From positions 43,612 to 107,611 of the forward strand of contig NZ_SMRU01000018.1 in assembly GCF_004354015.1 (NCBI RefSeq): a stretch of DNA of 64,000 bases, in the 5' to 3' direction. Position 1 is the first letter of the stretch. Every line of letters starts with the position of its first letter. The DNA is from Arthrobacter terricola. Its GTDB lineage: Bacteria > Actinomycetota > Actinomycetes > Actinomycetales > Micrococcaceae. Of the stretch, positions 33,793-41,891 are shown one piece after another. The translations under genes were made by a program, and so were the position numbers. The notes beneath the pieces are model-generated. The model was not told the DNA's origin and did not search any database. It saw only the letters and a list, made by a program, of their open reading frames with translations.

Positions 33793-34902
33793 GTGAAAGT
33801 CATCGTCGTCGGCGCTGGAGTCCTGGGCGCATCCATCACCTACCAACTCGCCAAACGCGGTGTTGCCGTGACCGTCCTTGACCAGGGGATTCCCGGGGAA
33901 GGAGCCAGCGCGGCCAGCTTCGCGTGGCTCAACTCCAACGCCAAGGAGCTCCGGCCCTACCACCATCTGAGCGTCATCTCGATGGCCGAATGGCCACTTG
34001 TTGCCCGGGAGCTGGGCAGCTCTTCCTGGCTTCACCGGAACGGTCATCTCCACGTGGCCGCCACCGCTGTCCAAGCCGCAGGGCTGCTCGCACGGGCGGA
34101 GCTGCTCGAGTCCTCCGGCTACGCGGCGATCCCCGTCGCCCCGAGGGAGATCCCGCGCCTTGACCCCGTGATCCGTGCAAACGAGGACTACCAAGCCGGC
34201 GTCTTCTTTCCCGGCGAGGGGCACATCACGGTGCCCCTGCTCATCCACGAGCTGCTCGACGCCGCCACCGCCCACGGCGCGACCGTACGGCACTCGACCA
34301 AGGTTGAGGCACTCCTATCGGACGCGGAAAGCATAACCGGGGTCGTCCTCGAGGGCGGTGAGCGGATCGAGAGCGACGTCGTCGTCGTCTCAGCCGGTGC
34401 CGGCATCGGCGGCCTTCTGGAAACGCAAGGGATCAGTGTGCGCACGGAGGGCACCCCGGGAGTCACGGTCACCACCTCGCCCGGGTCCTCCAAGCTCACG
34501 ACCGTGCTGCACGTTCCCGGGCTCAGCGTCCGGCCGGATTCCGGCGGGCGCCTTGTCGTCCGCTCCTCCGGCATCGATGCGGACATCAACCTCACGAACT
34601 GGACCTTGCCCGAGCCGGCCGTGCAGGCGCTGTTCGCGCAGCTGGGGGAGGCGCTGACCGACGTCGAGCCGGCCGCGGTCCGGGCAGAACGCATCCGGAT
34701 CGCCCACCGCCCAGCGTTCGACGGGCTTCCTGCCGTTGGCTTTTGGGACGACCGCCCGGGCCTGTATGTCGCCACCGTCCCCACCGGCGTGACCCTCGGC
34801 GCCGTGACCGGGAGGCTGGCTGCCGAGGAAATCACCACCGGCAAGGCGCCCAAGCTCCTTGCAGGCCTCCAGCCGGGCCGGGTCGAGAGCATGGTCGGAT
34901 AA
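33793..34902 (+). CDS. FAD-dependent oxidoreductase, DAO (glycine/D-amino-acid oxidase) family
   Basis: This 369-residue flavoenzyme opens with the dinucleotide-binding VVGAGVLGASITYQLAKRG and shows a family-typical second FAD region (VVVVSAGAGIGGLL). DAO proteins oxidise secondary or primary amines of amino acids in the cytoplasm, giving imines and then keto acids and ammonia or amines. The GTG start follows AGAAGGAG by 8 bp. It is co-transcribed with a family-5 binding lipoprotein. In other bacteria DAO-family members act on aminoalkylphosphonates, so an amino-phosphonate substrate is worth considering, but nothing in the sequence proves it. Confidence 0.85.
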   Translation: MKVIVVGAGVLGASITYQLAKRGVAVTVLDQGIPGEGASAASFAWLNSNAKELRPYHHLSVISMAEWPLVARELGSSSWLHRNGHLHVAATAVQAAGLLARAELLESSGYAAIPVAPREIPRLDPVIRANEDYQAGVFFPGEGHITVPLLIHELLDAATAHGATVRHSTKVEALLSDAESITGVVLEGGERIESDVVVVSAGAGIGGLLETQGISVRTEGTPGVTVTTSPGSSKLTTVLHVPGLSVRPDSGGRLVVRSSGIDADINLTNWTLPEPAVQALFAQLGEALTDVEPAAVRAERIRIAHRPAFDGLPAVGFWDDRPGLYVATVPTGVTLGAVTGRLAAEEITTGKAPKLLAGLQPGRVESMVG

Positions 34903-34903
34903 C

Positions 34904-34947
34904 CGTGGTGCCCGGGGCTGGTCGCTGACCTGGCCCCGGGCACCACG
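34904..34947. terminator. Bidirectional hairpin between convergent genes
   Basis: CGTGGTGCCCGGGGC at 34904-34918 is perfectly complementary to 34933-34947 with a 14-base loop. It lies between the convergent amine oxidase and second PstS-like genes. Confidence 0.7.
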
Positions 34948-34976
34948 ACGCCGTCCACGCCACAGGTGCCGGCCCA

Positions 34977-35987
34977 CTACTCCGTGGGCGAAGACAAACC
35001 CATCAGCCGCTCGAGTTCCGGGCCGGCGACCGACTCGGGCAGGGGCAGGTAGTCGCCTTCCGCGGCGACCACGGACTGCCCGGCGCGGCTCAGCACGAAC
35101 CGCATGAACTCCTTCACCTTCGGGTCCCAGCGGGTATGGGGTGCCTCGCGGACGAACGCGTAGACCGACCTGCTGAGCGGGTACTCACGGCTGGCCGTCG
35201 TTTCCCGGGTCCCCGTGACCGCATGACCTGAGTCCTCGACAATCGGAACTGCCTTCAAATCCTTGGTCAGATTCCTGAACCCCGCCAACCCGATGCCGTG
35301 GCGGTCACTCTCAAGCGTAGCGACGAGCGCCTCGGCGGCATGTCCTCCGGAACCTGCGTACATCCGCGTCGGTGCCCCCTTGGGCAGCACCGCCCGATCA
35401 GACCACGGCCCTTCCTGCAATACGCGCAGCCACATGTGCTGCGCCGTCCCAGTGTCGCGATCCAGGCCATAGGCGTGGATCGGCGCGTCGGCCCACTCGC
35501 CGGTAAGACCGAGCTGACCCCACCGGGTGATCGGCTCGGGATAGCCCCGCCGGCGCTCGGCCGAGTAGATCGCGTCCAGCTGGTCGAAGCTTAGTTCCGT
35601 CAGGGGATTATCTGCGTTGACCAGCACCGCTACCGCCACGGTCTTGGCGAACGTGTCGAACGCGCCGGTGGCGATCGCGAACCCTTCGGGTTGGTGATCG
35701 AAGATGCGCTTCCACGACGTGCGCTCCAGCTTGCGGATCTCCCGGCCGAACAGGCCGATGTCTGCAACGCCCGTGTAGAGGCCACCCACTGCAGTGGATG
35801 TGCCCCGGAGGAACGAGTCGAACTCGAGTTGGGGATGGAACTGTCCGAACTGCTTGACCCATCCGTCCCAGAGTTCCTGAAACGCGGGGTCACCCCACGC
35901 CACGAGCTTGCCGCTCAACTCGGCCTGGGGCTCATATTCGGGCAGGACCTGCCAGGATTGCGCGGCACTCGTCTGCATTGTCGACAT
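34977..35987 (-). CDS. PstS-like binding-fold protein without signal peptide, copy 2
   Basis: This 336-residue protein shares with copies 1 and 3 the segments GVADIGLFGRE, NPLTELSFDQLDAIYS and RWGQLGLTGEWADAPI. The ATG at 35987 has an AAAGGA site, and the N-terminus (MSTMQTSAAQSWQVLPEYE) is not a signal peptide. It is divergent from the third family-5 lipoprotein, with operator site 7 between them. The presence of three such proteins at operator-controlled promoters argues for a dedicated role, for example ligand-specific sensing or buffering, rather than ordinary phosphate uptake; no PstABC genes are present. Confidence 0.75.
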   Translation of the reverse strand: MSTMQTSAAQSWQVLPEYEPQAELSGKLVAWGDPAFQELWDGWVKQFGQFHPQLEFDSFLRGTSTAVGGLYTGVADIGLFGREIRKLERTSWKRIFDHQPEGFAIATGAFDTFAKTVAVAVLVNADNPLTELSFDQLDAIYSAERRRGYPEPITRWGQLGLTGEWADAPIHAYGLDRDTGTAQHMWLRVLQEGPWSDRAVLPKGAPTRMYAGSGGHAAEALVATLESDRHGIGLAGFRNLTKDLKAVPIVEDSGHAVTGTRETTASREYPLSRSVYAFVREAPHTRWDPKVKEFMRFVLSRAGQSVVAAEGDYLPLPESVAGPELERLMGLSSPTE

Positions 35988-36079
35988 CGTTTTCCTTTCC
36001 TGAGGAAAGACACCGTGGCGCCGTGGTGGCTTCCTCCCACTTAGTTACGTAGCGCTTCAACTCTAATACCACTTTGGAA

Positions 36080-36093
36080 TTAACAGTTGTTAA
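36080..36093. promoter_or_regulatory. Shared palindromic operator candidate, site 7 (TTAACAGTTGTTAA)
   Basis: TTAACA and TGTTAA are perfect arms. The site lies in the divergent interval, 92 bp from the PstS-like copy 2 start and 155 bp from the copy 3 lipoprotein start. TTGGAA at 36074-36079 and TCTATT at 36098-36103 could form a rightward promoter with the palindrome in its spacer. The 261-bp interval contains no other gene. Confidence 0.68.
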
Positions 36094-36248
36094 TTTTTCT
36101 ATTGATGTTGTGTTGCAGTCAGGTCTACTCTTTTGTCTTGCAGAACTGTAGCTTCCGTTAGCTTCGTGTTGCCGGTGGCCCGATGGGCTCTCCACGCCGG
36201 GGCGCGATCACGTGCTGCGCGGATGCCGCGCACAACGAAAGAAGAACA

Positions 36249-37940
36249 ATGAAGTTCCTGACGACAACGAATCCTTTACTCCGGGCCAAGGTCACCGTCG
36301 CCGCCGCCATGGTCGGCTGCGTACTTGCCACCGCGGCGTGCACCGGGACCACCTCCAGTGCCTCCAACACGGCAGGGGGAACCCTCAAGGTGACCGCAGG
36401 CGCCTCCGGACCGTTCACCGATAACTTCAATGCGCTCATCGCCAGCTCTTCGAGCGCCACCGGGTTTGCCGCCTACGCGATCTTCGAGCCCTTGCTGCAG
36501 GAGGATTTCGGCAGCGGCAAGACACAGCCTTGGCTCGTGACCTCATACACTTGGGGCCCGGACGGCAAGACTCTGACCCTGAAGATCAAGGACGGGGTGA
36601 AGTGGTCCGATGGCACGGCGTTCACGGCAAAGGACGTGGCGTTCACGTTCAACTTGATGAAGGCCAACCCGGCGTTCAACGCGGTATCCCTTCCGTTGAC
36701 CGGGGCCGAGGCCACTGACGACACGACCGCCGTCGTCCACTTCAGCAAGCCGGCCTACCAGGTCATGTGGTGGCGCACCGAGACCGTGCCCGAGCACATC
36801 TGGAAAGACGTCCAGGACCCCGTGAAGTACGCCAACCCCAACCCGGTCGGCACCGGCCCCTACATGCTCAAGACGTTCACTCCGCAGGCCATCACACTGC
36901 AGAAAAACCCCAACTACTGGCAGGCCGGAGGAAATTTCCCCACGGTGCAGTACCTTGCGGCCGACTCCTCCAGCAGCATGATCGCCAACCTGCAGTCCGG
37001 CGGCGTCGATTGGATCGGAACCGCCGGCATTGACGGTGCGACCGTGAAGAAGCTCGCTCCGAACGCGATCGACTACTGGAACACCACCATTAACCCGTCG
37101 GTCGCCCTGCTCCTGCCAAACTTCAACCACGCGCCGCTCGATCAGCTGCCGGTGCGCAAGGCAATGGACATGGCACTGGACCGCGACGAGATTTCGAAGA
37201 TCGGCACGGCCGGGCTGAACGCCCCGGTCGAATCCCCCACGGGGATGGACGTCAAGACGCGCAGCGACCTGATCGCGTCGGCGTTCTCCGGACAGAAGTA
37301 CGGCAAGGCGGACCCGGAGCAAGCGAAGAAGATCCTCACCGCCGCTGGCTACCAACTCGGTTCGGACAACGTGTTCGTCTCTCCGACCGGCCAGCGGCTG
37401 GACTTCAAGCTCACGGTGCCGACGACCTACCCGCAGGCCGACCTGTTCGGCATGACCCGGGTGATGGTGCCGGAACTGGCGGCCGCCGGGATCAAGGTCA
37501 CGGTGAAGTCGGAGCAGCAACAGGCCTACGTGAAGGATGTCGAGATGGGCAACTATGAGCTGACCATGCGCACCAACGGCGGAACTCCCTCGGTGTATGA
37601 CTTCTACAACCGGATCATCAACCAACAGCCGATCAAGGCCTCCGCCGCAACGGGCACCCAGCTCAACTACGAGCGGTACCCGAACCCGGACGCGCCCGCG
37701 TTGCTCGGTGCCTATGCCGCAGCCGCGCCGGGCAGCAAACAAGAGCAGACCGCCGTCGGGGCGATCCAGAATGTCATGGTCAACGACCTGCCCGGGCTGC
37801 CCCTGGTGTTCTCCGGCGGCGCCGGAATGTGGCGCACCGATAGGGCTACCGGCTGGCCATCGGCGTCGGACCCCTACGCCGCCCCCGTGCCCGGCAGCGT
37901 CAACGCCGAGCTCGTCCTGCTCAAAGTGTCGCCCAAGTAG
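36249..37940 (+). CDS. ABC transporter solute-binding lipoprotein, family 5, copy 3
   Basis: This 563-residue lipoprotein begins MKFLTTTNPLLRAKV and has lipobox ATAAC. The mature protein carries GASGPFTDNFNALI, VKWSDGTAFTAKDVAFTF and PVGTGPYML, clearly paralogous to copies 1 and 2 but the most divergent of the three. It ends in the family-typical MWRTDRATGWPS segment. It has its own operator (site 7) and no transporter genes beside it, so it would supply the shared Dpp-type permease with a further ligand. The 49-bp gap to the convergent Nudix gene has no clear hairpin. Confidence 0.9.
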   Translation: MKFLTTTNPLLRAKVTVAAAMVGCVLATAACTGTTSSASNTAGGTLKVTAGASGPFTDNFNALIASSSSATGFAAYAIFEPLLQEDFGSGKTQPWLVTSYTWGPDGKTLTLKIKDGVKWSDGTAFTAKDVAFTFNLMKANPAFNAVSLPLTGAEATDDTTAVVHFSKPAYQVMWWRTETVPEHIWKDVQDPVKYANPNPVGTGPYMLKTFTPQAITLQKNPNYWQAGGNFPTVQYLAADSSSSMIANLQSGGVDWIGTAGIDGATVKKLAPNAIDYWNTTINPSVALLLPNFNHAPLDQLPVRKAMDMALDRDEISKIGTAGLNAPVESPTGMDVKTRSDLIASAFSGQKYGKADPEQAKKILTAAGYQLGSDNVFVSPTGQRLDFKLTVPTTYPQADLFGMTRVMVPELAAAGIKVTVKSEQQQAYVKDVEMGNYELTMRTNGGTPSVYDFYNRIINQQPIKASAATGTQLNYERYPNPDAPALLGAYAAAAPGSKQEQTAVGAIQNVMVNDLPGLPLVFSGGAGMWRTDRATGWPSASDPYAAPVPGSVNAELVLLKVSPK

Positions 37941-37989
37941 GGCTCTGATCGGGCGTCGCACGTGAACCTGTGACGGCCCCGGGGAGGGA

Positions 37990-38562
37990 CTAGGGACGGT
38001 AAGCCGGGAACTGGAGCAGGGTTTCGATGGTGTCGATCTGATGGAGGATTCCGGTAGGCATGGCGCGCGCATCGGGCCGTAGTGCGATTGCCTTCAGGGC
38101 ATCAAGGCCGACGGGCTGTACCTGGATCCGCTCGCCGCCGTCAGGGCTCGGGGATGTCAAGGACTCAAATCCGGTAGCGAGAAAGACGTAGACGAAGTGC
38201 TCGATCTTCGCGTGCGGCTGGGTCACGTCGAGCAGCTTCCAGTCGGAAAAGGCCATGCCTGTCTCTTCCCGAAGCTCCCTGCGGGCCGCGTCGAGTTCGG
38301 TTTCGTGCTCGCGGTCGTGCCGGCCGCCGGGGAGGGAGTAGTAGGGCGCTCCTCCCGGCTGTCTTTCACGCAATAGCACGATGGCCTCATCCTTCACGGC
38401 GAGAACCTGAACGGTGTCGGGGCGTTTGAGCATTTCGAAGACCTGGTCCGTTCCGTCGAAGGCCTTTTGCTGCCATTGGTAGGTGCTGAAAATGACGCCT
38501 TCGAAGGCGAGTCTTGCCCCTGGCGGGACAAGGACCGCATGCTTGGGCAGAACGGTCCTCAT
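37990..38562 (-). CDS. Nudix hydrolase
   Basis: This 190-residue protein has a full Nudix box, GGRHDREHETELDAARRELREETG spanning about residues 83-106, with the REExxEE-type metal-binding glutamates intact. Flanking segments (AVKDEAIVLLRERQPGG before, EHFVYVFLATGF after) resemble ADP-ribose/NDP-sugar pyrophosphatases. It hydrolyses a nucleoside diphosphate linked to another moiety, producing two phosphorylated parts. Its start overlaps the stop of the inositol-monophosphatase-like gene by 4 bp, so both are expressed together from the promoter with operator site 8. Confidence 0.88.
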   Translation of the reverse strand: MRTVLPKHAVLVPPGARLAFEGVIFSTYQWQQKAFDGTDQVFEMLKRPDTVQVLAVKDEAIVLLRERQPGGAPYYSLPGGRHDREHETELDAARRELREETGMAFSDWKLLDVTQPHAKIEHFVYVFLATGFESLTSPSPDGGERIQVQPVGLDALKAIALRPDARAMPTGILHQIDTIETLLQFPAYRP

Positions 38563-39194
38563 TCTTTGCCCCGCGGGTCGTCGGCAAGGGTGGTCGTCAG
38601 CGGACGCACGCCGGAAGAATGGAGTGCGGCGAGAAACTCGCTTTCAAGCTCCGGCACCGTGGCCGCCACTGTTTCAGTGCTGCCCTGCAGTCCAGAGGTG
38701 AGAGTGAAGCTCGCGCCGGACTCTGTCACGATGAGCTGGGCGGCGGCGAAGTCCCAAACCTTAAGGCCCGGCTGGTAGAAGGCCTCGATCCTCCCTGCGC
38801 CGACCCAGCACACCACCCCGACGAGCGAAGACAGTCTGCGGCCTTCGATAGCGTCGCAGGCGGCGATTGAGACCCCGAACGGAGTAGCGCCGCGCACATA
38901 GTTCGCCGACCCGTCCAAGGGATCGATCACCCAGGTCAGTCCGGAACTGCCGGGGAATGCCCCGCGCTCTTCGGCGATGATTCCATCCTCCGGCCGGGCG
39001 GTAAGAAGCCGCTGGACAATGAGCGACTCCGAATCACGATCAGCATCGGTGACGATATCACCGGCACCGGCTTTGGTCCCGATCCGGGTCGGGGCTTCGC
39101 CCAGCCGCTCCAGGAGTAGGCCGCCCGCTTCCATCGCCGTATCCGACGCGAGCGTAAGCAGTTCCTCGATGGTCCACTGTCCATTCCCCGACAT
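38559..39194 (-). CDS. Inositol monophosphatase-family protein with internal deletion
   Basis: The 211-residue product has the family metal sites: AEERG (about 75), the WVIDPLDGSANYVRG motif (Asp91, Asp94) and the C-terminal GLKVWDFAAAQLIVTESGA motif (Asp148). In usual members (about 260 residues) the two motifs are separated by about 120 residues; here about 55 separate them, because the central sheet after GVSIAACDAIEGRRLSSLVGVV joins directly to AGRIEAFYQPG. The reading frame stays open. It may be an inactive or narrowed phosphatase for a sugar or nucleotide phosphate. It is coupled to the Nudix gene. Confidence 0.75.
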   Translation of the reverse strand: MSGNGQWTIEELLTLASDTAMEAGGLLLERLGEAPTRIGTKAGAGDIVTDADRDSESLIVQRLLTARPEDGIIAEERGAFPGSSGLTWVIDPLDGSANYVRGATPFGVSIAACDAIEGRRLSSLVGVVCWVGAGRIEAFYQPGLKVWDFAAAQLIVTESGASFTLTSGLQGSTETVAATVPELESEFLAALHSSGVRPLTTTLADDPRGKE

Positions 39195-39249
39195 GCCGTC
39201 ATTCTCGCACCCCAGCGCGCCACATGGCCATATCCGTGCGTTTGGAATC

Positions 39250-39261
39250 TAACAGCCGTTT
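39250..39261. promoter_or_regulatory. Shared palindromic operator candidate, site 8 (TAACAGCCGTTT)
   Basis: The left arm CTAACAG matches the consensus fully and the right arm GTTT only partly. The site lies 55 bp upstream of the inositol-phosphatase-like gene and 217 bp upstream of the beta-propeller gene, in the 284-bp divergent interval. It is the weakest of the eight together with site 6. Confidence 0.5.
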
Positions 39262-39478
39262 CAAATGGATCTAGTATTTCGTTGATTTTAAGTATAGGTT
39301 TCGTTTGGTTGGCCTTTATCAGGCCAGCCGTGCGATGAGTCGGCGGACTCGAGGTCAAACGAGAGGAACGCAGCACAATGACGAGCATCTGTTCTCTGGG
39401 GATCACAAAACGGAACAGCCCACCCACGGCCCGCGCCGATGCCGGCGTCCTGGCGAAGTTGCGCTCGGAGGCCGGCCG

Positions 39479-40585
39479 ATGACCGCGGCAGTCGGGACCA
39501 CCGTCAGGTACCGGGAGATCGCGACCGTGGAAGTGGGCGCAGGCCCACACCTCCACCTTGGCTATGTGAAGGAGTCCGGACACGTCTGGGTCTCCGACAC
39601 CGGCGGCGAAACCATCACCGTGCTTGACCACGCCGACGGTCAGGTGATCGATCGATGGCACATCGGAGGCGGTGCAGCACATTTCTCCTTCGATGCCGGA
39701 TGCAACGTCGGACTCGTCGCGCTCCGTTCCGCGGACGAGGCAGCGATCATCAAGCCCCGGACCCGTGAGGTGCTCCAGAGAGTCGCGCTGCCGGCCGGGA
39801 GCGCGCCCACAGGAACCATGCCCGCGTTCGACCGGGGCATTGTGTACACGCTCAACGAGGGGAACGGTACGGTAAGCGCCGTCGAAATGTCCTCTGCCCG
39901 GGTCATCGCAACGATACCGGTCGGTGGCCTGCCGAAATGGGGCCAGCCGTGGGGCGCGAGCTACAAACCGATCACCCAACCCGTCGGGAAGACCTACGTC
40001 GTCAGCACCGAATCCGACGATGTCACCGTGTTCGACGACCACAGCAACGAAGTAATCCGCCGCATCGCCGTCGGGCACCGGCCGAACCGCAACGCCATCT
40101 TCCGTGAGCACGGAAACATCTACATCTCCAACGAGGCCGACGACACCGTGACCGTGATCCGCATCGCCGATGACGAGGTCCTCGCCACCGTTCCGGTGAA
40201 TCACCGGCCCTTCCGGATGCTGCCCATCCAGGCCATCAACGGCAAAGACGAAATGTGGGTGCTCGGAGCCGGCGAAGCATCAACAGGCGCCGGCACCGTG
40301 GCCGCCGTTTCAGGAACAGAGCACATCGTGGCACGCACCATCGACGTCATCGACCGGCCGGCAAACTGGGTCGTGAGCCCCCAGAAGAGGCTCTTCATCG
40401 TCGGCTCCTCCTGTCGGCAACTTCTGGTGCACGACTTTGTCTCCGACTCACCCATCGGGCTCACCGAACTCGGACACGACCCCGCGCCCGGAGCCATCAG
40501 CGGAGTCATCCACACCTCCGCCGGAAGCCTTTTCATCCTCAACAACGACAGCACCGTTACCGTGCTGCGCGACCAGAACGACTGA
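39479..40585 (+). CDS. YVTN-type beta-propeller protein without signal peptide
   Basis: From ATG 39479, which follows GGAGG by 8 bp, the product has 368 residues composed of about seven repeats of the kind GHVWVSDTGGETITVLD, IVYTLNEGNGTVSAVEM and NIYISNEADDTVTVIR. This is the YVTN/SMP-30-like propeller pattern. Most such proteins are exported, yet no secretion signal is visible in the preferred start or in the 58-codon upstream extension. It is followed by the third PstS-like gene after 98 bp, so the two are probably co-transcribed. Enzyme, chaperone and ligand-binding roles are all possible. Confidence 0.78.
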   Translation: MTAAVGTTVRYREIATVEVGAGPHLHLGYVKESGHVWVSDTGGETITVLDHADGQVIDRWHIGGGAAHFSFDAGCNVGLVALRSADEAAIIKPRTREVLQRVALPAGSAPTGTMPAFDRGIVYTLNEGNGTVSAVEMSSARVIATIPVGGLPKWGQPWGASYKPITQPVGKTYVVSTESDDVTVFDDHSNEVIRRIAVGHRPNRNAIFREHGNIYISNEADDTVTVIRIADDEVLATVPVNHRPFRMLPIQAINGKDEMWVLGAGEASTGAGTVAAVSGTEHIVARTIDVIDRPANWVVSPQKRLFIVGSSCRQLLVHDFVSDSPIGLTELGHDPAPGAISGVIHTSAGSLFILNNDSTVTVLRDQND

Positions 40586-40683
40586 ACCAACTCAAGGAAA
40601 ACAGCACCGTCCGGGGCTGCGTGTCCGCCCAAACGCGCGCAACCCCGGACCCCGAAAACGACACTGAAAGGCGGTCGACAACC

Positions 40684-41709
40684 GTGGAATACAGCGAAGA
40701 AACCGTCCAAGCCGTCGAGGAATTGCCTCCCTACGTCCCCGGCACTCGATTCTCCGGCGTGCTACGCCATTTCGGTGTCTCCCTGGCCGACATGATCCCC
40801 CGATGGGAAGACGGATTCCGCAAATTCCACCCCGATGCCCGGTTCGAGGACGACCTCTGCAAAGCATCAGGCATCATCGGCGTGATGACAGGAGTCGCGG
40901 AACTCGGCGCAAGCGGACGGGAATCGGTACTCACCGAATTCCTCTCGTTCGGTGAAAAACTCAAGCGCATGCCCGCCGAGATAGCAGTGGCAACTGGAGC
41001 CCTGGACGTCGCGGGAGGCAGCTACGGACTCGCAGCCTTCGTCCACGAAAGCAACCCGATCACCGGACTGAACGTGGACCAGCTGGACGGGATCTTCGGC
41101 GCCGAACGGACCGGCGGGTTCAAGGAAATCCGTTGGAATCCCACGGCAGCACGGGGCGCGGAGAAGGACATCCGAACCTGGGGCCAGCTCGGGCTGGAAG
41201 ACCACTGGGCGGACGCCCCGATCCAGACCTACGGCTTCGCCCAGACCGGGATGACCACCTTCTTCGAACGGGAAGTCTTCGGCGGTGGTCGCAAGTGGAA
41301 TCCGAACTATCGCGAATACGTCGAAGCAGGATCCAAGCAGCAAGCCCCCGGGGCCCTGACAACAAAAGACATGATGGCGGCACTGTCCGAAAATCCCTAC
41401 GGGATCGCCCTCGCCGGCCTGTATCACGCCGACGGCTTCGAACACGTCAGACCACTGCAGCTCGCCCCGCACGGCAGCGAGGCCTTCTACGCCCCGGACG
41501 CCGACTCGTTCGCGACCCGCAAATACCCGTTGGCGCGCAACGTCTACCTCGTCGTCGACCCAGGAGCCGAGGGACCCCAGGCGGAAGGCACGCGGGAATA
41601 CCTGCGCTACGTGCTCAGCCGGGACGGCCAGCGAGCCATCCTTGACCAAGGCGTCTACTTCCCGCTTCCCCAAGAGATCCTGCTCAGGGAGCGGGCAAAA
41701 CTCAGCTGA
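40684..41709 (+). CDS. PstS-like binding-fold protein without signal peptide, copy 3
   Basis: This 341-residue paralogue shares TGVAELGASGRE, NPITGLNVDQLDGIFG and TWGQLGLEDHWADAPIQ with copies 1 and 2, with an insertion of about 15 residues (KEIRWNPTAARGAEK) before the last motif. The GTG at 40684 lies 11 bp after AAAGGCGG; the next residues (MEYSEETVQAVEELPP) are acidic and not a signal peptide. It is next to the propeller gene, and a phosphofructokinase remnant follows after a hairpin. A cytoplasmic anion-binding or sensing role is inferred as for the other copies. Confidence 0.75.
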   Translation: MEYSEETVQAVEELPPYVPGTRFSGVLRHFGVSLADMIPRWEDGFRKFHPDARFEDDLCKASGIIGVMTGVAELGASGRESVLTEFLSFGEKLKRMPAEIAVATGALDVAGGSYGLAAFVHESNPITGLNVDQLDGIFGAERTGGFKEIRWNPTAARGAEKDIRTWGQLGLEDHWADAPIQTYGFAQTGMTTFFEREVFGGGRKWNPNYREYVEAGSKQQAPGALTTKDMMAALSENPYGIALAGLYHADGFEHVRPLQLAPHGSEAFYAPDADSFATRKYPLARNVYLVVDPGAEGPQAEGTREYLRYVLSRDGQRAILDQGVYFPLPQEILLRERAKLS

Positions 41710-41757
41710 CACGAACGCGTCGGCCCCACTTCAGGGCCGCACGAGAAACACTACATT

Positions 41758-41817
41758 TTCCGGCGCCGGCACGTACCTCGCAACAGACACCCCGACGGCC
41801 GGGGGCCGGCGCCGGAA
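41758..41817 (+). terminator. Long-loop hairpin after the third PstS-like gene
   Basis: TTCCGGCGCCGGC at 41758-41770 is perfectly complementary to 41805-41817 with a 34-base loop. It may be a terminator before the phosphofructokinase remnant, but the loop is long and no T-run follows. Confidence 0.45.
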
Positions 41818-41891
41818 CCCGCTTCTGCATTCGCGTTCCCATCCCCTGACCGCAAGTTTTCGGGGCCGAACGTAAAGGAAAGCCGCACACC

